From Anaeramoeba flamelloides (lineage: Eukaryota; Metamonada; Anaeramoebidae): DNA of 64,000 nt. A program made the position numbers and the translations under genes. The notes beneath the pieces are model-generated. The model was not told the DNA's origin and did not search any database. It was given only the letters and a program-made list of their open reading frames with translations. Where the stretch lies: NCBI GenBank assembly GCA_027625915.1, contig JANTQA010000070.1, positions 4,779,001 to 4,843,000 on the forward strand, written 5' to 3'. Below are positions 60,846 to 64,000 of the stretch, piece after piece. The first letter of the stretch is position 1. Every line of letters starts with the position of its first letter.

Positions 60846-61180
60846 TTAATTTTTTTTTTTTATTAATTTTTTTTTAAAGGTTGAAACATCTTTTTACATT
60901 TTAACAAGGCCTAGGAAGATTAATATGATTAATAACATAATTTCTCCTTTATATCTGCAGGTTTCTTCTCTTAAATTCCCATCAAATACACTCGATTTAA
61001 TGATGTACACCAGAATTGTGATAATAACACATAATCCAAAGGCAGTTAATAAACCTTTATTTCTTCCACTTGCAAGTTTTTTTTTTTTGGTTTATACATC
61101 TAATTTTTCTCCAATATTTTCTCGGCTGCATTGATGTTGATAACACTCAAGTTGGTGGTATATTAATCCATTTTAAATTC
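60846..61180 (-). pseudogene. Decayed copy of the last exon of the cysteine-rich/membrane gene
   Basis: Reads on the minus strand almost base for base like 21140-21468 (roughly 88% by eye), including KLASGRNKGLLTAFGLCVII, and the same AAAAG splice-acceptor context at its start. Two in-frame stops (after the KLD of GEKLD, and after LVKM) and a longer A run break the frame. Sequence upstream does not match the other exons of the 18894-21468 gene, so only the last exon was duplicated, or the rest has decayed beyond recognition. Confidence 0.85.
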
Positions 61181-62059
61181 CTTTTAAATTGGTAATAGAA
61201 TGTGTTTTATATTGAAGTTATGATATTGGAAGATTTTATTATTATGTTTTAGAATTGGTTAGTCAATTAAATTAATAATATTAACGAATCAATATTGAAA
61301 TTATTTTTGATTTAAAGAGAATATTGAATAATCATGTTTGTTTTTTATTTATTTATTATGATATAAAATGATAAAGATTGAAGAAATTTCCAATTATTGG
61401 ATATTTTTAAAATATCTTTTTATATTCAAATTAAATTATGAAAATTAATGTGAAGAATTGTTTTCAAAGTTTGTTAATTGTTTAGGTTTATGTATGTTTT
61501 GGTTTATTGTTATCAAAACGAGTAAACTTAAAGTAATTTTCTAAATCCCATCACTTCAAAAAATCAAAATGGAAAAGGAAAAAACGAATATCTTTTTGGT
61601 TTTTGTTTTGATTTTGGTTCTTAATTTTATCACATGATTGATTATTATAAATTGATTTTATTTTCTTTTGAAGGTTAGAAAAACAAAATAGCTAAATTTA
61701 AAACAATTATTCTGATCTAATAATTAAAAATTTTTTTTGATAAGTAAATTGAAAATTTATTTTGAAAAAATTATTGGGTGAAAGGGATAAAAAATCATTA
61801 TAAGAATTGATATAATTGTTTATTATTATATCTTAAATAGAATTAAAACTTAATAAAGAAACCTATTCCATTTGATCTATAGTTGTTAAAACATTTAGCT
61901 CATTTTATTAAAACAAATAATGTTGGTGATCCCAAAAAAAAAAAAAAAAAAAAAAAAAAAACTACATAAAGGAAACAACCACTAACCCATTAAACACTTA
62001 AGGTGCAAAAAAAAAACATTTCAATGAAGTTTTTTCTTTTTTTTTTTTACTGGTTTTTT
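61181..62059. other. AT-rich spacer, nothing recognised
   Basis: Low-complexity sequence with a long poly(A) tract (about 61927-61960). Confidence 0.6.
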
Positions 62060-63560
62060 TACTCTCTTTCATTTGAAAAAAAAAAAACTCCACAAAGTAC
62101 ATATAAAGAATATACAAAATAAAGTCGTTTCGCCCGTTGGAAGAAAACTGGAAATTGAAAAAATACCTAAAAATTTCTCAATTTCCAGAAAACTTCGTGA
62201 TAAAACAAACATATCTGAACTGGAAATCATCAAAAACTCTACTTTAGCCCCAAATCTTTCTCAGATTGCTTATGTATATACACATACAAGTGGGAACCTG
62301 GAATAAAAAAAAAAATATGACCTTGCTGCAAAAAAAAGTTGATGATGTAGACCATTTCATATGGAAATTTAAAAAATATGAAAAAACCAGAAAATACTGG
62401 AAAATAAGATCCAAAAAGTCAATGATTTTGACTTTAGTATCATTACCTAGAGTGGATATTGATGAGTTGTTCAGAAAAATGAATACAAAAGAAATATACA
62501 ACATCGCAATAGAATCTTTTCTGACTAATATTACCCAGCACGCTATAAGAAAAAATGAATTAAAATTCAAGTCTAAATAGCAAGTAATTCAACTCACCGG
62601 AAATATATATCCCCTCAATACTAAACTCTTTTTTCAAACAAAAGGGTACACCTTCTAAATAATCAATACTGTTGAATTTGATTGTTAATAATTTAATTAC
62701 TTATTGTTGATTTTTCATTTTAATTATTCATTTTTTGATTTTTTTTTATTTCAGGATATTGAACAGTTGGAAAATGAAAAAAAAAAAAAAAGATAAGAAG
62801 AAACAAATTTGGAAATAATATGACAGTATAAAAATGAAAAAAGTTTAAGTTTGGTTTCAAATGAGCTAGATATAAGACTTAAGAAAGAGCATTATTGGAT
62901 TGATGTCTGGAACAAAGAAAAAAGAAAACAAAGAAAAAAATAATTCCAACAAAATACCCAGATTAATTACGGACTTATCTTTAAAATGCGACTTTAAAGA
63001 ACAAAAGTTTGACATGTAAAGAATATTCAATAAAATGTCAAGAACTTTTCCCCAATTCACCTTGATCGACGGTTTTTATTGATTTTATAATTTTTTTTTC
63101 ATTATAATTTACAAAACGAGATTTCTCATTTTAAATGAAAAGGTACATCAATTTTTAAAATATTTAATTTTAATTTTTATTGTTTTGTTTTAATGGGTTT
63201 TAAATATTAAATTGAGTGTTTTTTTATGTTTTAAAGCGTTTCTTAGATTTTAGAATGATACTGTAATAAACTTAATTCAATTATGAATAATTCTTGAAAT
63301 TTTATGTGCCCTTTTATTTGAAAAAGGGTTTACTACTAATTTTTATATCATAATTATTTTTTTCCACTCTTCATTTTTTATTCTTTTTTTTTTCCATTCT
63401 TCTTTTTTTTTCTTCTTTTTTTCAGAAAACAAAATTGAGTTTAAAATACTTCTAATGACTGTAATTAAAAGGTTATTTTCACTACTCTTTTGATTAGTAG
63501 TCACAAATTTAGTAACTTCAAAACTCTCTCTTTAACAGATTAAGTGCTCTTGAACACTTA
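62060..63560 (+). mobile_element. LINE family L-B, 3' part, copy 2, split by element T1
   Basis: 62266-62580 encodes VDDVDHFIW, KKYEKTRKYW and FLTNITQHAIRKNELKFKSK, homologous to 55930-56183. The part after the stop resumes at about 63400-63560 beyond element T1. The second cysteine of the knuckle is lost here (WKFKKYE against WECKKYE). Confidence 0.75.
62622..63332. mobile_element. TIR element T1, copy 2, nested in LINE L-B
   Basis: About 707 bp between TA dinucleotides (62622-62623 and 63331-63332). Ends are TAAACTC.TTTTTCAAA and its inverse. It carries the same minus-strand frame as copy 1 (62866-63060; SNFCSLK block). The related locus at 56190-56270 has no such insertion. Confidence 0.8.
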
Positions 63561-63729
63561 GTCCTTACCAATAAACCATATACTCTTTCATTTCTTGCTT
63601 TTCTTTCTTTGTTTCTAGTCTTTGTTGAGAAATAAATTTTTTTCTTTTTCATTTTTTAAAGAAAATCTATCCTCTGAGTTATAACCTTGCCTAAATTATA
63701 GCCTTAATAAAAAAATATAAATAAATTTA

Positions 63730-63835
63730 GAGTTTCAGGCAAGTGTCGTAGGGTTTTGTAGGGTCTCGTGGTATGCCTAGATTTTTTTTAATTTCACAAA
63801 TTAAAAAAAAAACTAAAGACAAACAGTTGGTAATT
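63730..63835. repeat. Hairpin cassette at the right edge
   Basis: GGCAAGTGTCGTAGGG and TATGCCTAG lead into a stem (TTTTTTTTAATTT paired with AAATTAAAAAAAA). It resembles the hairpin at 48066-48160 but has a shorter stem. Beyond it no gene is visible to 64000. Confidence 0.6.
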
Positions 63836-64000
63836 TTGTTGAAGTACCTCGCTTATTTAATAAAAAAAGATAAAATAATTTTTTTTCATTATTTTTTCAT
63901 TTTTTGCAACATTTAAGCTTACCATTCTGGAAAAAAAGTTCGGCACGTTTTTTAATTGGAAACATTAATAGAAACTGAAAACAAAAATTAAAATCAATAA

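Overview
This is nuclear DNA from a very AT-rich unicellular eukaryote. The evidence is spliceosomal GT-AG introns in almost every gene, long A/T homopolymers between genes, and a gene set of heterotrimeric G-protein alpha subunit, SLC13-type anion transporter, ankyrin and BTB proteins and a cadherin-like surface protein. An amoeboid protist of the Anaeramoeba type would fit, but that is an impression from gene style, not a proof. The standard genetic code explains every gene. No rRNA, tRNA, CRISPR array or virus-like element was recognised.

Layout. 1-2392: dispersed repeats, including a TA-flanked MITE. 2393-6821 (+): SLC13/DASS anion transporter, three exons. 6822-11513: AT-rich spacer. 11514-16971 (-): complete G-alpha gene, six exons and 354 residues. 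16972-18893: spacer with a repeat. 18894-21468 (+): cysteine-rich secretory or membrane protein, at least five exons. 21469-27696: nested repeats. 27697-31347 (-): three-exon, 860-residue surface protein with a signal peptide, an EGF-like module, five cadherin-like (dystroglycan-type) domains and a GPI-like tail. 31348-43802: no convincing gene, but nested TIR elements and a 2.8 kb segment bounded by inverted repeats. 43803-44609 (-): double-BTB protein. 44610-50460: hairpin cassettes and two LINE copies placed tail to tail, one of them split by a MITE. 51013-58435 (-): eight-exon ankyrin-repeat protein whose introns hold repeats. 58436-64000: a 25-base G run, a decayed copy of the membrane-protein exon, a second LINE family and a TIR element.

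The genes are not an operon or a pathway. G-alpha, BTB and ankyrin proteins point to signalling and scaffolding; the cadherin-like and cysteine-rich proteins point to the cell surface; the transporter to anion uptake. Coordinates of multi-exon genes span all exons; exon limits are in the evidence and were found by splicing by eye, so each needs transcript support.

The main unusual signals are: (1) eight reading-frame breaks in three genes, each cured by removing one base from a homopolymer, so either assembly error or decay with a strong bias; (2) a dense nest of non-autonomous TIR elements, one with an empty site and a TA duplication visible in this window; (3) a family of mosaic hairpin cassettes associated with LINE 3' ends; (4) an ankyrin gene built largely as one exon per repeat.
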